Shown here piece by piece: positions 8,874 through 17,085 of a stretch of 64,000 bases of DNA. Numbering within the stretch: position 1 is the first letter of the stretch; every line of letters begins with the position of its first letter. The notes under the pieces are model-generated. The model was not told where the DNA came from, did not search any database, and saw nothing but the letters and a program-made list of their open reading frames with translations. Origin of the DNA: Alkalihalobacillus sp. LMS39 (GTDB taxonomy: Bacteria; Bacillota; Bacilli; Bacillales; Bacillaceae_F); the NCBI RefSeq assembly GCF_022812285.1, contig NZ_CP093300.1, positions 3,596,001 to 3,660,000 on the forward strand, written 5' to 3'. The position numbers were made by a program, and so were the translations under genes.

Positions 8874-10211
8874 TTATTCTACTACTCTAGCTCTTGCCGC
8901 TTCCCATCTACTATTTAAGTCAGTCATAATATCATCAAAGCTTTCTGAACGATTTCCAATAGCGGCTTCAATAATACGTTGCTTAAATCCAGGCTGCCAT
9001 AATCCTACTTCACTTTCATTATCAATCATATCCAACCAACCTTCTTCTCCTTCTCTATGTGTTGCTTCTGAAATAAACTCCACACCTAGTTCTTGGAATG
9101 CTGATAATGTTTCAGGATAATCTTCACCTACAATTGGTGAAATTCCTCCTTGGTCAATTGCATAATTTGATTCATTAATGAACCAATCTAACCAAGCTCT
9201 TGCTGCTTCTTTGTGTTGAGAGTTAGCATTAATCCCAATGTTAAAGTCTCCTCCCACTACCGAATACACTGTACCATCTTGTTGTGTATAAGGGAATGGC
9301 ATATATCCAATCGAATTAGGGTCACTAGCTAATTCCTGCACTTGCGTTATCGCCCAAGAACCAAGAACCATTGTTGCAACTTTTCCATCAGCCATCATTT
9401 GTTTCGAAGATTCCCAATCTGTTGTTAATGGGTCACTTTCAATTAAATCTTGGTTTGCTGCATCATACATAACTTTATATAAGATGTAATGTGGTTCACC
9501 TTCAGCAAACGGCGCATTAGTGTCAATTAACTGATTAGCAAATTGCTCATCCCCAGCAATAGAAAGTCGATTCGGCTCCCATTGGTCTAATGGCCATCCT
9601 GCTGAATAGTTCGTGTACAAAGGAATCGCATCTGTCTTGTCTTTAATTGCTTGCAATGCGTCAATAAACTCTTCAGGGCTTGAAGGAATATCAGTAATTC
9701 CTGCTTCCTCAAACACATCTTTATTATATAAAATTCCTTGTGCATTGACTGTAATTGGAATTCCATAAGAAACACCTTCATATGCCATATCATCAGCAAA
9801 TAAATATTTCTCTAACATTTCATCTGTTTGTCCGAGCGGTTCAAAGAAATGAGGTAAATCTTCTACTGGGACATTATCAGGAATCATAAGAACATCTCCG
9901 TATTCTTTTGTACTCATACGAATATTGACTTGTCCTTGATAATCTGTAATCGCTTCAAAGCTTAACTTTACATTAGGATATATTTCATTAAATTGTTTTT
10001 CATAATCTTTGAAAACTGTATCAACAATATCTGTTCGGTGAATAAGCACCGTAATGTCACCGCTTACATCTTCTGGTTTCATTTCAGTTTCTTCTGTTTT
10101 TGTCTCTATCTCATCATTTGTCGTTGGTTCTGTCGTAGTTTGCCCTCCACACGCAGTGACAACAACTAACAAACTTGCTAGCACGATTAACAACCAGCCT
10201 TTTACTTTCAT
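8874..10211 (-). CDS. Sugar ABC transporter binding lipoprotein (orphan paralogue)
   Basis: A 445-residue family-1 solute-binding lipoprotein. The signal peptide ends in VVTAC (Cys21), followed by an acidic Thr/Glu linker. It is nearly co-linear with the binding protein at 17086-18426; long identical blocks such as ADGKVATMVLGSWAITQVQ show a recent duplication. The start at 10211 is chosen for its AGGGGG site and signal peptide. No permease genes adjoin it, so it probably docks on the permeases at 15244-17016 and adds affinity for a different manno-oligosaccharide. It has its own promoter with two operator copies and a cre site. Confidence 0.9.
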   Translation of the reverse strand: MKVKGWLLIVLASLLVVVTACGGQTTTEPTTNDEIETKTEETEMKPEDVSGDITVLIHRTDIVDTVFKDYEKQFNEIYPNVKLSFEAITDYQGQVNIRMSTKEYGDVLMIPDNVPVEDLPHFFEPLGQTDEMLEKYLFADDMAYEGVSYGIPITVNAQGILYNKDVFEEAGITDIPSSPEEFIDALQAIKDKTDAIPLYTNYSAGWPLDQWEPNRLSIAGDEQFANQLIDTNAPFAEGEPHYILYKVMYDAANQDLIESDPLTTDWESSKQMMADGKVATMVLGSWAITQVQELASDPNSIGYMPFPYTQQDGTVYSVVGGDFNIGINANSQHKEAARAWLDWFINESNYAIDQGGISPIVGEDYPETLSAFQELGVEFISEATHREGEEGWLDMIDNESEVGLWQPGFKQRIIEAAIGNRSESFDDIMTDLNSRWEAARARVVE

Positions 10212-10233
10212 ATAATTTCCCCCTAACACTCTT

Positions 10234-10253
10234 TTAAGTAATCGATAAATAAA
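10234..10253. promoter_or_regulatory. Mannan-locus operator copy, start-proximal
   Basis: TTAAGTAATCGATAAATAAA lies 22 bp before the start codon of the binding-protein gene. It shares the ATCGWT core and flanking TTA/TAA spacing of the other six sites. Confidence 0.55.
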
Positions 10254-10424
10254 CAACCATTCTCAAAAATTCACTCTTCATCATATTAAAAACATATTTT
10301 CTTTATGTTGATTACCTGAATTTGAATTAATTGGAACAAAGAAAAGAAAAATTAGTAATTTTTATTTATTACAGGTAATCAGTAGATTAATAAACTTTAT
10401 AAACACCTCTCATTTTATAATTAT

Positions 10425-10444
10425 TTAACTTATCGTTTAAGTTA
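10425..10444. promoter_or_regulatory. Mannan-locus operator copy, most symmetric site
   Basis: TTAACTTATCGTTTAAGTTA contains the perfect inverted repeat TAACTTA-N5-TAAGTTA. It lies about 10 bp downstream of the -10 of the promoter at 10454-10480, where a bound repressor would stop initiation. Confidence 0.7.
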
Positions 10445-10453
10445 TAAATTTAT

Positions 10454-10480
10454 ATTATAACGTTTTGTAAGCGATGTCAA
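10454..10480 (-). promoter_or_regulatory. Sigma-A promoter of the orphan binding-protein gene
   Basis: On the minus strand TTGACA (10480-10475) is followed by TATAAT (10459-10454) at 15 bp, or by TAATAT at 17 bp. The leader to the start codon is about 230 nt. Confidence 0.65.
10466..10479. promoter_or_regulatory. cre site (CcpA binding) overlapping the -35
   Basis: TGTAAGCGATGTCA fits the Bacillus cre consensus TGWNANCGNTNWCA at every defined position and covers the -35, consistent with carbon catabolite repression of the binding-protein gene. Confidence 0.7.
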
Positions 10481-10495
10481 TTATAAAAAAATAAA

Positions 10496-10525
10496 AAAAG
10501 AGGAATGATTTCATCCCCCTTTTTC
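10496..10525 (-). terminator. Terminator of the MATE transporter gene
   Basis: A GAGGAATGA/TCATCCCCC stem with A- and T-runs on either side, about 20 bp beyond the stop codon at 10547. Confidence 0.6.
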
Positions 10526-10546
10526 ATCTTCTTCCTAACTTATCAT

Positions 10547-11914
10547 TTATCCGGTTTTTTGCTTTATATTCACAACACTTTTAATCCATTTTTTTGACAA
10601 CGTTCGTTTTAACCCAAAAATCACTCTAGCGATCTCTTGTGTGTTTGCTAGTAAAAAAATAATATAAATAGGGTATTGAAGATAGACACCAAGCAACGCT
10701 AATGGCAAGCCTACCAACCAAACACCAAGCAAGTCTAAATACATCACAAACTTTGTATCCCCTCCAGGTCTCAATATCCCTATATTATTAACCATGTTTA
10801 ACATCCGAAACGGGATAATAAAAGCATAGACAACTAAAACCGCAACTGCATAGTTAGCTGCTTGGTCAGAAATATTGTAAAAACCTACAAACATAGGAGA
10901 TATGACAAGAATAACAGAGGACACAATTATCGAAATGACGATTGTTATTTTTAAAAACTTCACACCATAATCAAACGCCTTTTTTTCCTTCCCTTCCCCA
11001 ATACTATTTCCAACCATGACTGATGAAGCATCCCCTAGCCCAATAAATAAAGCCATCGATAACATCAACAACGGGTCAATGATTGTTACTGCAGCGAGTT
11101 GAGCTGTTCCCATCTGAGCATAAACCCAGAAATATGTCGTTTCTCCTAGTGTCCAAAATATATGATTTAAAATCGATGGGACCGAAACTGTAACATATCT
11201 CCTAATTAATCCAACATCTAAAATCTCTCCAATCGTTAATCTTTTAACATTAGAAAACAATTGATACTGATAAATAATAATTCCCATTAAAATCGTTTGT
11301 ATAACTCTTGCTATCACTGTTGCAATTGCAGCTCCTTCAATTCCCATTTCAGGAAATCCGAAATGCCCAAATATAAAAAGGTAATTAAGCCCCGTGTTTA
11401 ATGCAATCGCAAAAATACTAATATACATCGGACTTCTAACTTCACCCATCGAACGTAATAGAACAGTCATAACAATCGTTATCCCCGTAAACAAATAACT
11501 AATAGCAAGTAAGGTGATAAAATTAGAGCCTTGTTCAATCACTACACTATCTGTTGTAAAAACTCCAACAAGCTGACTTGGAAATGAGAAAACAAATAAA
11601 GTAAAAATAAAAGCGAAAAACGAGATAATCCCCATTGTGATAATCCCAATTTTACCAATCCCCACTTTATCTTTCTTCCCCCAATATTGAGCAGCAAATA
11701 TACCGGCCCCACTAGCAAACCCTTGAAAAATTAAAAGTAACACAACTGTAATTTTGTTGGCCACTCCAACCGCTGCTATACTACTGGCTCCTAATTGGCC
11801 TACCATTAAAGAATCGACCATATTTAATGCAGCTGTCAAAAAAAATTGTATAGTGATCGGAATAGATAAAGCGGTCATTTGCTTATAAAATTGCTTTTTT
11901 TGATCCAACTCCAT
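10547..11914 (-). CDS. MATE family efflux transporter
   Basis: A 455-residue, 12-helix membrane protein of the MATE family, with two related six-helix halves and the typical N-terminal ALSIPITIQFFLTAALNMVDSLMVGQLG segment and a GLGDASSVMVGNSIGEGKEK loop opening the second half. Such carriers export drugs or metabolites with Na+ or H+ entry. The ATG at 11914 is preferred over an upstream frame because it begins the family N-terminus and has a GGGGG site. It sits between galactomannan genes, but terminators on both sides argue that it is not part of the pathway. Confidence 0.9.
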   Translation of the reverse strand: MELDQKKQFYKQMTALSIPITIQFFLTAALNMVDSLMVGQLGASSIAAVGVANKITVVLLLIFQGFASGAGIFAAQYWGKKDKVGIGKIGIITMGIISFFAFIFTLFVFSFPSQLVGVFTTDSVVIEQGSNFITLLAISYLFTGITIVMTVLLRSMGEVRSPMYISIFAIALNTGLNYLFIFGHFGFPEMGIEGAAIATVIARVIQTILMGIIIYQYQLFSNVKRLTIGEILDVGLIRRYVTVSVPSILNHIFWTLGETTYFWVYAQMGTAQLAAVTIIDPLLMLSMALFIGLGDASSVMVGNSIGEGKEKKAFDYGVKFLKITIVISIIVSSVILVISPMFVGFYNISDQAANYAVAVLVVYAFIIPFRMLNMVNNIGILRPGGDTKFVMYLDLLGVWLVGLPLALLGVYLQYPIYIIFLLANTQEIARVIFGLKRTLSKKWIKSVVNIKQKTG

Positions 11915-11983
11915 TAGGATTACCCCCGACGACATCTACATTATTGATATTTGAAAAAGTCAAAGAATACCCCCATCGAAAAA

Positions 11984-12008
11984 AAAGAACAGGGAACCCT
12001 GCTCTTTT
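11984..12008 (-). terminator. Terminator overlapping the end of the GH27 gene
   Basis: The arms AAAGAACAGGG and CCCTGCTCTTT (one mismatch) close a 2-nt loop with A/T runs. The stem runs into the GH27 stop codon at 12007-12009. Confidence 0.7.
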
Positions 12009-13176
12009 ATTTACGAGGTGTTAGCATTAAGACGACACATTCATGAGAACGAACTGGTCTAACAATCGTATTATGAACTTTCCCTACGTCCACATTGCCC
12101 CAAATATCTTTCACACTAAACTTATCTTCCCGATTAATCGACAACTCATGTAAATCAATTTCCGCCTCTACCTCGTTATTTGTCCGATTAAATAACCCAA
12201 CTGCTAATCGGCCTCCTTCTAACTCTTTCACCCAATAATCAATGCCATTTTCCTTTTTAATAATATAACCTTGTTTGCCAAGGGAATCTTGATTAATAGA
12301 AATAATTTCTTTGTTCATTAACGTCTCTTTTGTCGCATCATCCATCTTTCTAATATCACACCCAATTAATAACGGGGCTGCAGATAAACACCAAAGACTA
12401 AAATGAGCTCGGTACTCTAACGGCGTACAACCCGGCCCCATCCATTCATTTGTACCGTTGCATCCGACAACGAGCATATCAGGGTCATTCCATCCACCAG
12501 GGCCAGCATACTGATGCAAGTGATGTGTATGATCGATAATATGGTTCAATGACCATCCCCAGTTAATATCTTCATCAAAACTATCTTTTATATCTGGAGT
12601 CGTTCGCCACATATGGCCAACTTCCACTCCCCATGTCCAAGGGTCTGAAGTTCCATGTTCACATATACTAAATAACATCGTTCTACCCGCTTTTATCAAG
12701 GCATCACGCATCGTTATATAATCCGTTTTCACCTCTCTGCCTTCCGGGTCTCCTGGAAGAGCACGGAAGTCATACTTCAATAAATCAAATCCTTGGTCTG
12801 CAATTAACTTGGCATCACGTTCTTCATATCCTAAGCTACCAGGTTTTTCACCATATGTTTTTTGCCCACATCCTAAATACGTACCAGCTTTTAATCCTCT
12901 TTCGTGTATATAATCTGTAACCACTTTAAGCCCATTCGGAAACTTTGCAGGGTCTGGCACTAAATTACCTTCACTATCTCTTTCATCTGCCATCCAACCA
13001 TCATCAATATTGATATACACATAACCTGCATCCCGTAATCCAGATGATACCATCATATCTGCACTTTCTTTAATTAACTGCTCGGTCGGTTCACACCCAA
13101 ATGTATTAAAAGAATTCCACCCCATTGGCGGTGTGAGCGCTAAATCTTTCCCAAACTTTTTTGAATGTCGTGACAT
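12007..13176 (-). CDS. Alpha-galactosidase, glycoside hydrolase family 27
   Basis: A 389-residue GH27 enzyme that removes alpha-1,6-galactose side groups from galactomanno-oligosaccharides. The family start TPPMGWNSFNTFGC is at residues 15-28. The nucleophile Asp is in LLKYDFR, the acid/base Asp is in RTTPDIKDSF, and GGWNDPDML follows. There is no signal peptide, so it works in the cytoplasm on imported oligomers. The ATG has GGAGGAG upstream and an operator copy 22 bp before it. It is divergent from an AraC regulator gene that could add a second level of control. Confidence 0.93.
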   Translation of the reverse strand: MSRHSKKFGKDLALTPPMGWNSFNTFGCEPTEQLIKESADMMVSSGLRDAGYVYINIDDGWMADERDSEGNLVPDPAKFPNGLKVVTDYIHERGLKAGTYLGCGQKTYGEKPGSLGYEERDAKLIADQGFDLLKYDFRALPGDPEGREVKTDYITMRDALIKAGRTMLFSICEHGTSDPWTWGVEVGHMWRTTPDIKDSFDEDINWGWSLNHIIDHTHHLHQYAGPGGWNDPDMLVVGCNGTNEWMGPGCTPLEYRAHFSLWCLSAAPLLIGCDIRKMDDATKETLMNKEIISINQDSLGKQGYIIKKENGIDYWVKELEGGRLAVGLFNRTNNEVEAEIDLHELSINREDKFSVKDIWGNVDVGKVHNTIVRPVRSHECVVLMLTPRK

Positions 13177-13197
13177 ATGACAATCTCCTCCCTTTCG

Positions 13198-13217
13198 TTA
13201 CTTTATCGTTTACTTTA
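13198..13217. promoter_or_regulatory. Mannan-locus operator copy before the GH27 gene
   Basis: TTACTTTATCGTTTACTTTA lies 22 bp upstream of the GH27 start in the divergent GH27/AraC region, so it could also influence the AraC gene. Confidence 0.6.
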
Positions 13218-13272
13218 TAAGTGTAGCTCGATACTTTACTCAGTCATATGTCATAATGACCTTTATATATGG

Positions 13273-13303
13273 TATAATGCTAGATATATTTATGAATAAG
13301 GAG
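13273..13303 (+). promoter_or_regulatory. -10 and ribosome site of the AraC regulator gene
   Basis: A TATAAT hexamer at 13273-13278 without a clear -35, as expected for an activated promoter, and AAGGAG at 13298-13303, which selects the ATG at 13310. Confidence 0.45.
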
Positions 13304-13309
13304 ATAAAA

Positions 13310-14164
13310 ATGCAAACTTTAATCTACCTTCCGAAAAGTCTACCATACCTTGATTTGCACGTTACTCAATTTGGAAAAGAACAATGTTCACCTCGGCATT
13401 TCCATGGTCCTGCTATGAGGGAATATTATTTAATCCATTATGTAACGAAAGGAGAAGGGCTTTTCAAAACAGAAAATGAGGTTTATCATCTCAAGGCAGG
13501 AGAAGGTTTCATTATATGTCCTAATGTAGTTTCTTATTATGAAGCATCAGAAGAAAATCCATGGCAATATTATTGGATTGGCTTTAACGGGTTACAAGCT
13601 GAAGCCATTTTAGCCCAAGCAAAATTGTCAGTACAAAACCCTATCTTTATTTATAATAAAACGTCTCATTTATCCCTTTTATTTGAAGAACTCATTCGTT
13701 TTAAAGAAAAGGAAGCACTCACACTGGAATTACAAAGCTTACGTACGCTTTATACTATCCTCTCTCTATTAATAGAGACGAATCATTTATCGACTAGTAC
13801 TACTCAAAAGAAAAATAATCTTAAAGAGCTTTACGTTAAAAAAGCCATTGATTTTATTGAAATGAATTATGCAAATAAAATATCAGTTGAAGAAATTTCA
13901 CATTTTATTGGACTTGACCGGAGTTATCTTAACTCCTTATTTAAGTCCTTTGTTAATTCAAGCATTCAAGAGTATCTTATTCAATATCGCATTAGGAAAG
14001 CTTGCACTTTATTACATACAACTTCTCTTTCTATCGGTGACATCTCAAGGTCTGTTGGATACGAAGACCCGCTAGTATTCTCTAAGTCCTTCAAAAAAAT
14101 ACAAGGCGTTTCACCAAAACATTACCGTTCAGACCGAAATCATAATAGAGAAGAAGAGACGTGA
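13310..14164 (+). CDS. AraC-family regulator with cupin sensor domain
   Basis: A 284-residue regulator. The N-terminal half is an AraC-type cupin (HFHGPAMREYYLIHYVTKGEG and an AGEGFIICPN strand) that would bind a sugar. The last 100 residues hold the two helix-turn-helix units (SVEEISHFIGLDRSYLNSLF and SIGDISRSVGYEDPLVFSKSFKK). The start at 13310 has AAGGAG eight bases upstream; the frame is open further up without a site. It is divergent from the GH27 gene, which it probably activates in response to a galactoside such as melibiose or a galactomannan fragment (inferred). Confidence 0.88.
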   Translation: MQTLIYLPKSLPYLDLHVTQFGKEQCSPRHFHGPAMREYYLIHYVTKGEGLFKTENEVYHLKAGEGFIICPNVVSYYEASEENPWQYYWIGFNGLQAEAILAQAKLSVQNPIFIYNKTSHLSLLFEELIRFKEKEALTLELQSLRTLYTILSLLIETNHLSTSTTQKKNNLKELYVKKAIDFIEMNYANKISVEEISHFIGLDRSYLNSLFKSFVNSSIQEYLIQYRIRKACTLLHTTSLSIGDISRSVGYEDPLVFSKSFKKIQGVSPKHYRSDRNHNREEET

Positions 14165-14183
14165 CTAAGCCGTCTCTTCTTCT
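14150..14183. terminator. Bidirectional terminator shared by AraC and GH113 genes
   Basis: GAAGAAGAGACG pairs perfectly with CGTCTCTTCTTC around a 9-nt loop. The loop contains the TGA of the plus-strand gene (14162-14164) and the TAG of the minus-strand gene (14167-14165). Confidence 0.8.
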
Positions 14184-15157
14184 TTTACGATTTTTACATC
14201 CTTGCTATACCATTGCTTTAACACTTGCTCTGCCTTTTTTCCGTATATATCAAAACCTACATTTTTATGTGCTTCTTCTTTAGCATATAGCTTTGTACTC
14301 CAGTCCCACCAGAAAAAACCAGCAAACCACGGCTCATTCCAAAACACTTTTAAAACTGAACTATAAAAAGCAGCTTGTTCTTCTTCACAAAAAGGAAGTT
14401 CTGTATGTTCAAAATCCCAAGGCATTGTCGCACATCCAGCAGCACTTCTACACCCTATTTCTACAAATAAAATCGGTTTATTAAACTTTTTGTGTAATGC
14501 TACCATTTTTTCTTTCACTTTCAACCAGTTTTCAATCATTGTATCCTCAGTATCCCCGGCTTTAGAAGCAACAGGATAATATGCACTTGTGCCAATAATA
14601 TCAACGTCAGAAAACCACTCTACTCCATCTTCTTTCCCATGATTCGCATTGTAAATAAGCGGTCCGTTATACACTTTACGAACTTTACTTATCACTTCTT
14701 TCCAATATGTCGTCTTCGATTCTGTATTAATCATTTCACAACCAACACAAAACATGTCACAGCCTAGCTCTTGGGCAAGTTCAGCATAATGGAGTAAAAA
14801 GTTTGTATAAGAAGTAAACCAACGATCCCAGTAATCTATCGCATCATCAGGGAAACCAATTCTTGCTCTCCAAAGTCCATCTTTCGAATTAACAACTGGC
14901 TTTAGACAAACTTTTAAGCCTAAGTCCTTCGCTGTTTTTACAGCAAATTCAATGTCACGGTCCGTCATCGTAAACCCATAATCAAACGTAATATCTGTAG
15001 CTGAAAAAGAAGATTGATAAGTAAAAAAGGATAATGCAATCCATTCACTACCAGTTTCTTTTAACTTTTTCAAAGAATCAACCGCTTCTTGTGATCTGTA
15101 TGCACCACGCGTTGTATTCCAACCATAAGTCATACCTTTTATAAAAAATTCTTTCAA
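14165..15157 (-). CDS. Beta-mannanase/mannosidase-like enzyme, glycoside hydrolase family 113
   Basis: A 330-residue (beta/alpha)8 enzyme of GH113, the family of Alicyclobacillus ManA, which cuts beta-1,4-manno-oligosaccharides. The N-terminal GMTYGWNTTRGAY motif, the acid/base Glu in CVGCEM and the nucleophile Glu in FVEIGCRS are visible. No signal peptide is present, so it acts in the cytoplasm on imported oligomers. The start is TTG with GGAG nine bases upstream. It is the last gene of the importer operon (18426 downward) and a paralogue of the enzyme at 20521-21450. Confidence 0.88.
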   Translation of the reverse strand: MKEFFIKGMTYGWNTTRGAYRSQEAVDSLKKLKETGSEWIALSFFTYQSSFSATDITFDYGFTMTDRDIEFAVKTAKDLGLKVCLKPVVNSKDGLWRARIGFPDDAIDYWDRWFTSYTNFLLHYAELAQELGCDMFCVGCEMINTESKTTYWKEVISKVRKVYNGPLIYNANHGKEDGVEWFSDVDIIGTSAYYPVASKAGDTEDTMIENWLKVKEKMVALHKKFNKPILFVEIGCRSAAGCATMPWDFEHTELPFCEEEQAAFYSSVLKVFWNEPWFAGFFWWDWSTKLYAKEEAHKNVGFDIYGKKAEQVLKQWYSKDVKIVKEEETA

Positions 15158-15243
15158 ACTCTTTCACTCCATTCCTGTCATAGTTGTTTATGTTTCTATA
15201 AGTGTGACAATTGAAAACTATTAATATGATATGGCCTTCTCTA

Positions 15244-16077
15244 CTATTTGACTGAACCTTCTGTAAAGCCATTGTAAATGTATTTTTGCAACGCTAAAAA
15301 GACAATCAAAGTAGGAATAATAACGATAATAATCCCCGCACATATCACTTCCCACTGAGAGCCATATGGGCCTTGAAACCTAAATAAAGCTGTGGACACA
15401 ACTTGTAATTCCGGTTTTGGCATATAAAGAAATGGCATATAAAAGTCATTGTATATTGCAACTCCTTTAATAATAAAGACTGTTGCCATTGCCGGTTTAA
15501 GTTGTGGCAAAATAATTTTTCGATAGATAGTGAAATAAGAAGCGCCATCTAGCATTGCAGATTCATCTAAAGAAATCGAGACACGGTCAAGAAACTGTAA
15601 AAAGATATACACGGCTATAATATCTGTACTCATAAAGATAATAATGACCGCCCATCTTGTATTAAATAAACCTAACTCATTTATGATTTGGAATGTTGCT
15701 ACTTGCGTAGTTACAGCTGGAATTAAAGCAGCTAGTAGAAATAATCCAATTAATACTTTGCTTCCCCAAAACTTAAATCGACTTAATACATAAGCAATCA
15801 TCGTTCCTATGATAATAGCAGACACGATGGAAATAACGAGAATAATCGTTGTATTAATAAAGCCTAATAACATATTCCCTTCAAAAAATGCTCGACTATA
15901 ATTTTCAAAGTTCAACCAATTTTGTGGTGGTGTTAGCGGACCAGTTGTCGCATATTCTGTTGGTGATTTAAACGATGCAAAAAGAACCACTAATATTGGA
16001 ATGACAGCGATAAGAACACCTATCACCAATGACCCATACTTAAAAATATCAGCAAGTAAATATTTGGGATTTTTCAT
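15244..16077 (-). CDS. Sugar ABC transporter permease (MalG type)
   Basis: A 277-residue inner-membrane permease of the carbohydrate ABC CUT1 group with six predicted helices. The EAA-type loop that contacts the ATPase reads ESAMLDGASYFTIYRKIILPQLKPA. It starts 3 bp after the MalF-type gene and is the third gene of the importer operon. No ATPase gene lies in the window, so a shared MsmX-like ATPase elsewhere is expected, as in B. subtilis. Confidence 0.92.
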   Translation of the reverse strand: MKNPKYLLADIFKYGSLVIGVLIAVIPILVVLFASFKSPTEYATTGPLTPPQNWLNFENYSRAFFEGNMLLGFINTTIILVISIVSAIIIGTMIAYVLSRFKFWGSKVLIGLFLLAALIPAVTTQVATFQIINELGLFNTRWAVIIIFMSTDIIAVYIFLQFLDRVSISLDESAMLDGASYFTIYRKIILPQLKPAMATVFIIKGVAIYNDFYMPFLYMPKPELQVVSTALFRFQGPYGSQWEVICAGIIIVIIPTLIVFLALQKYIYNGFTEGSVK

Positions 16078-16080
16078 AAG

Positions 16081-17016
16081 TTAGGCCTCCTTTTCTTTAA
16101 ACAGAAATCGTTGTAGTAATGTAATAAACACAACAATGATTAATAAAACAATCCCCATCGCTGATGCTAACCCTACTTTATTAAACTTAAAGGCTGTGTC
16201 GACAGTTTGTATAACAAATGTCGCACTACCGTTCGCGCCACCTGTCATAATGTAAGGGATTTCAAATACACTAATTGCACCACTGACCGCCAAGATTAAG
16301 TTTAATTCTACGATTCTCCGAATACTCGGGAGAATAATATATCTAAATTTATGCCAACTATTAGCTCCGTCAATATCGGCTGCTTCATATATATCTCCGG
16401 AAATAGATTGAATAGCCCCTAGAAAAATAATAAAGTTAAAGCCCATATATCTCCACACAGAAGTTCCTGCTAGGGAAATATTAATCAAATCTGGATTTCC
16501 GAGCCAAAGTTGTGCATACTCTCCTAATCCAAATAAACCTAAAATTGCATCAAGTGTACCATCTGGTCTAAAAAAGAATAAAAAGATAAACCCAATCGCT
16601 ACACCATTTAATAAATATGGAAAAAATAAAACACCTTTAAAAAAGTTTTTAAATCGAACATTAAAGGTTAAAATTGTTGCAAAATAAAGTGCTAAACCCA
16701 TTTGAATAAATGTGGCAAAAAAGTAATATAAACTGACCGTAAAAACAGCAAAATATTCAGGTCTAGTAAAGATTTGCGTATAATTCTCAAGTCCAACAAA
16801 CGTCATTGTAGGACTAATTCCATTCCACTTATGAAAGCTATAGTAAACCATATTCATTAATGGTAAATAGGAAAAGGTTAATAATAGTAACAATGGTATA
16901 GCAGAAAAACTTATGATAATCAAAATCCGTTGTTGTTTATAGTTTAGATTTTTCAAACTGAATCGCTTTCGTTTAGGATGACTTGATTTCAGTTCGTTTT
17001 CTGATAGACTCCCCAT
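16081..17016 (-). CDS. Sugar ABC transporter permease (MalF/UgpA type)
   Basis: A 311-residue permease with a positively charged cytoplasmic N-terminus (to about residue 29), six predicted helices and the EAA loop EAADIDGANSWHKFRYIILPSIRRI. It pairs with the MalG-type permease directly downstream and with the binding protein 69 bp upstream. The ATG follows a GGGGGG ribosome site. By context it imports manno-oligosaccharides. Confidence 0.92.
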   Translation of the reverse strand: MGSLSENELKSSHPKRKRFSLKNLNYKQQRILIIISFSAIPLLLLLTFSYLPLMNMVYYSFHKWNGISPTMTFVGLENYTQIFTRPEYFAVFTVSLYYFFATFIQMGLALYFATILTFNVRFKNFFKGVLFFPYLLNGVAIGFIFLFFFRPDGTLDAILGLFGLGEYAQLWLGNPDLINISLAGTSVWRYMGFNFIIFLGAIQSISGDIYEAADIDGANSWHKFRYIILPSIRRIVELNLILAVSGAISVFEIPYIMTGGANGSATFVIQTVDTAFKFNKVGLASAMGIVLLIIVVFITLLQRFLFKEKEA

Positions 17017-17085
17017 TTCAATCCCCCCATTCGTTCCTCAACGCTGTCCTTATATTGATGGTAAAGGGGTTTCCCCCTTTACAAC

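Noticed and set aside
10547-11914. MATE protein as part of mannan metabolism
   Set aside because: Separate terminators flank it, no operator copy precedes it and the family has no link to oligosaccharide uptake.
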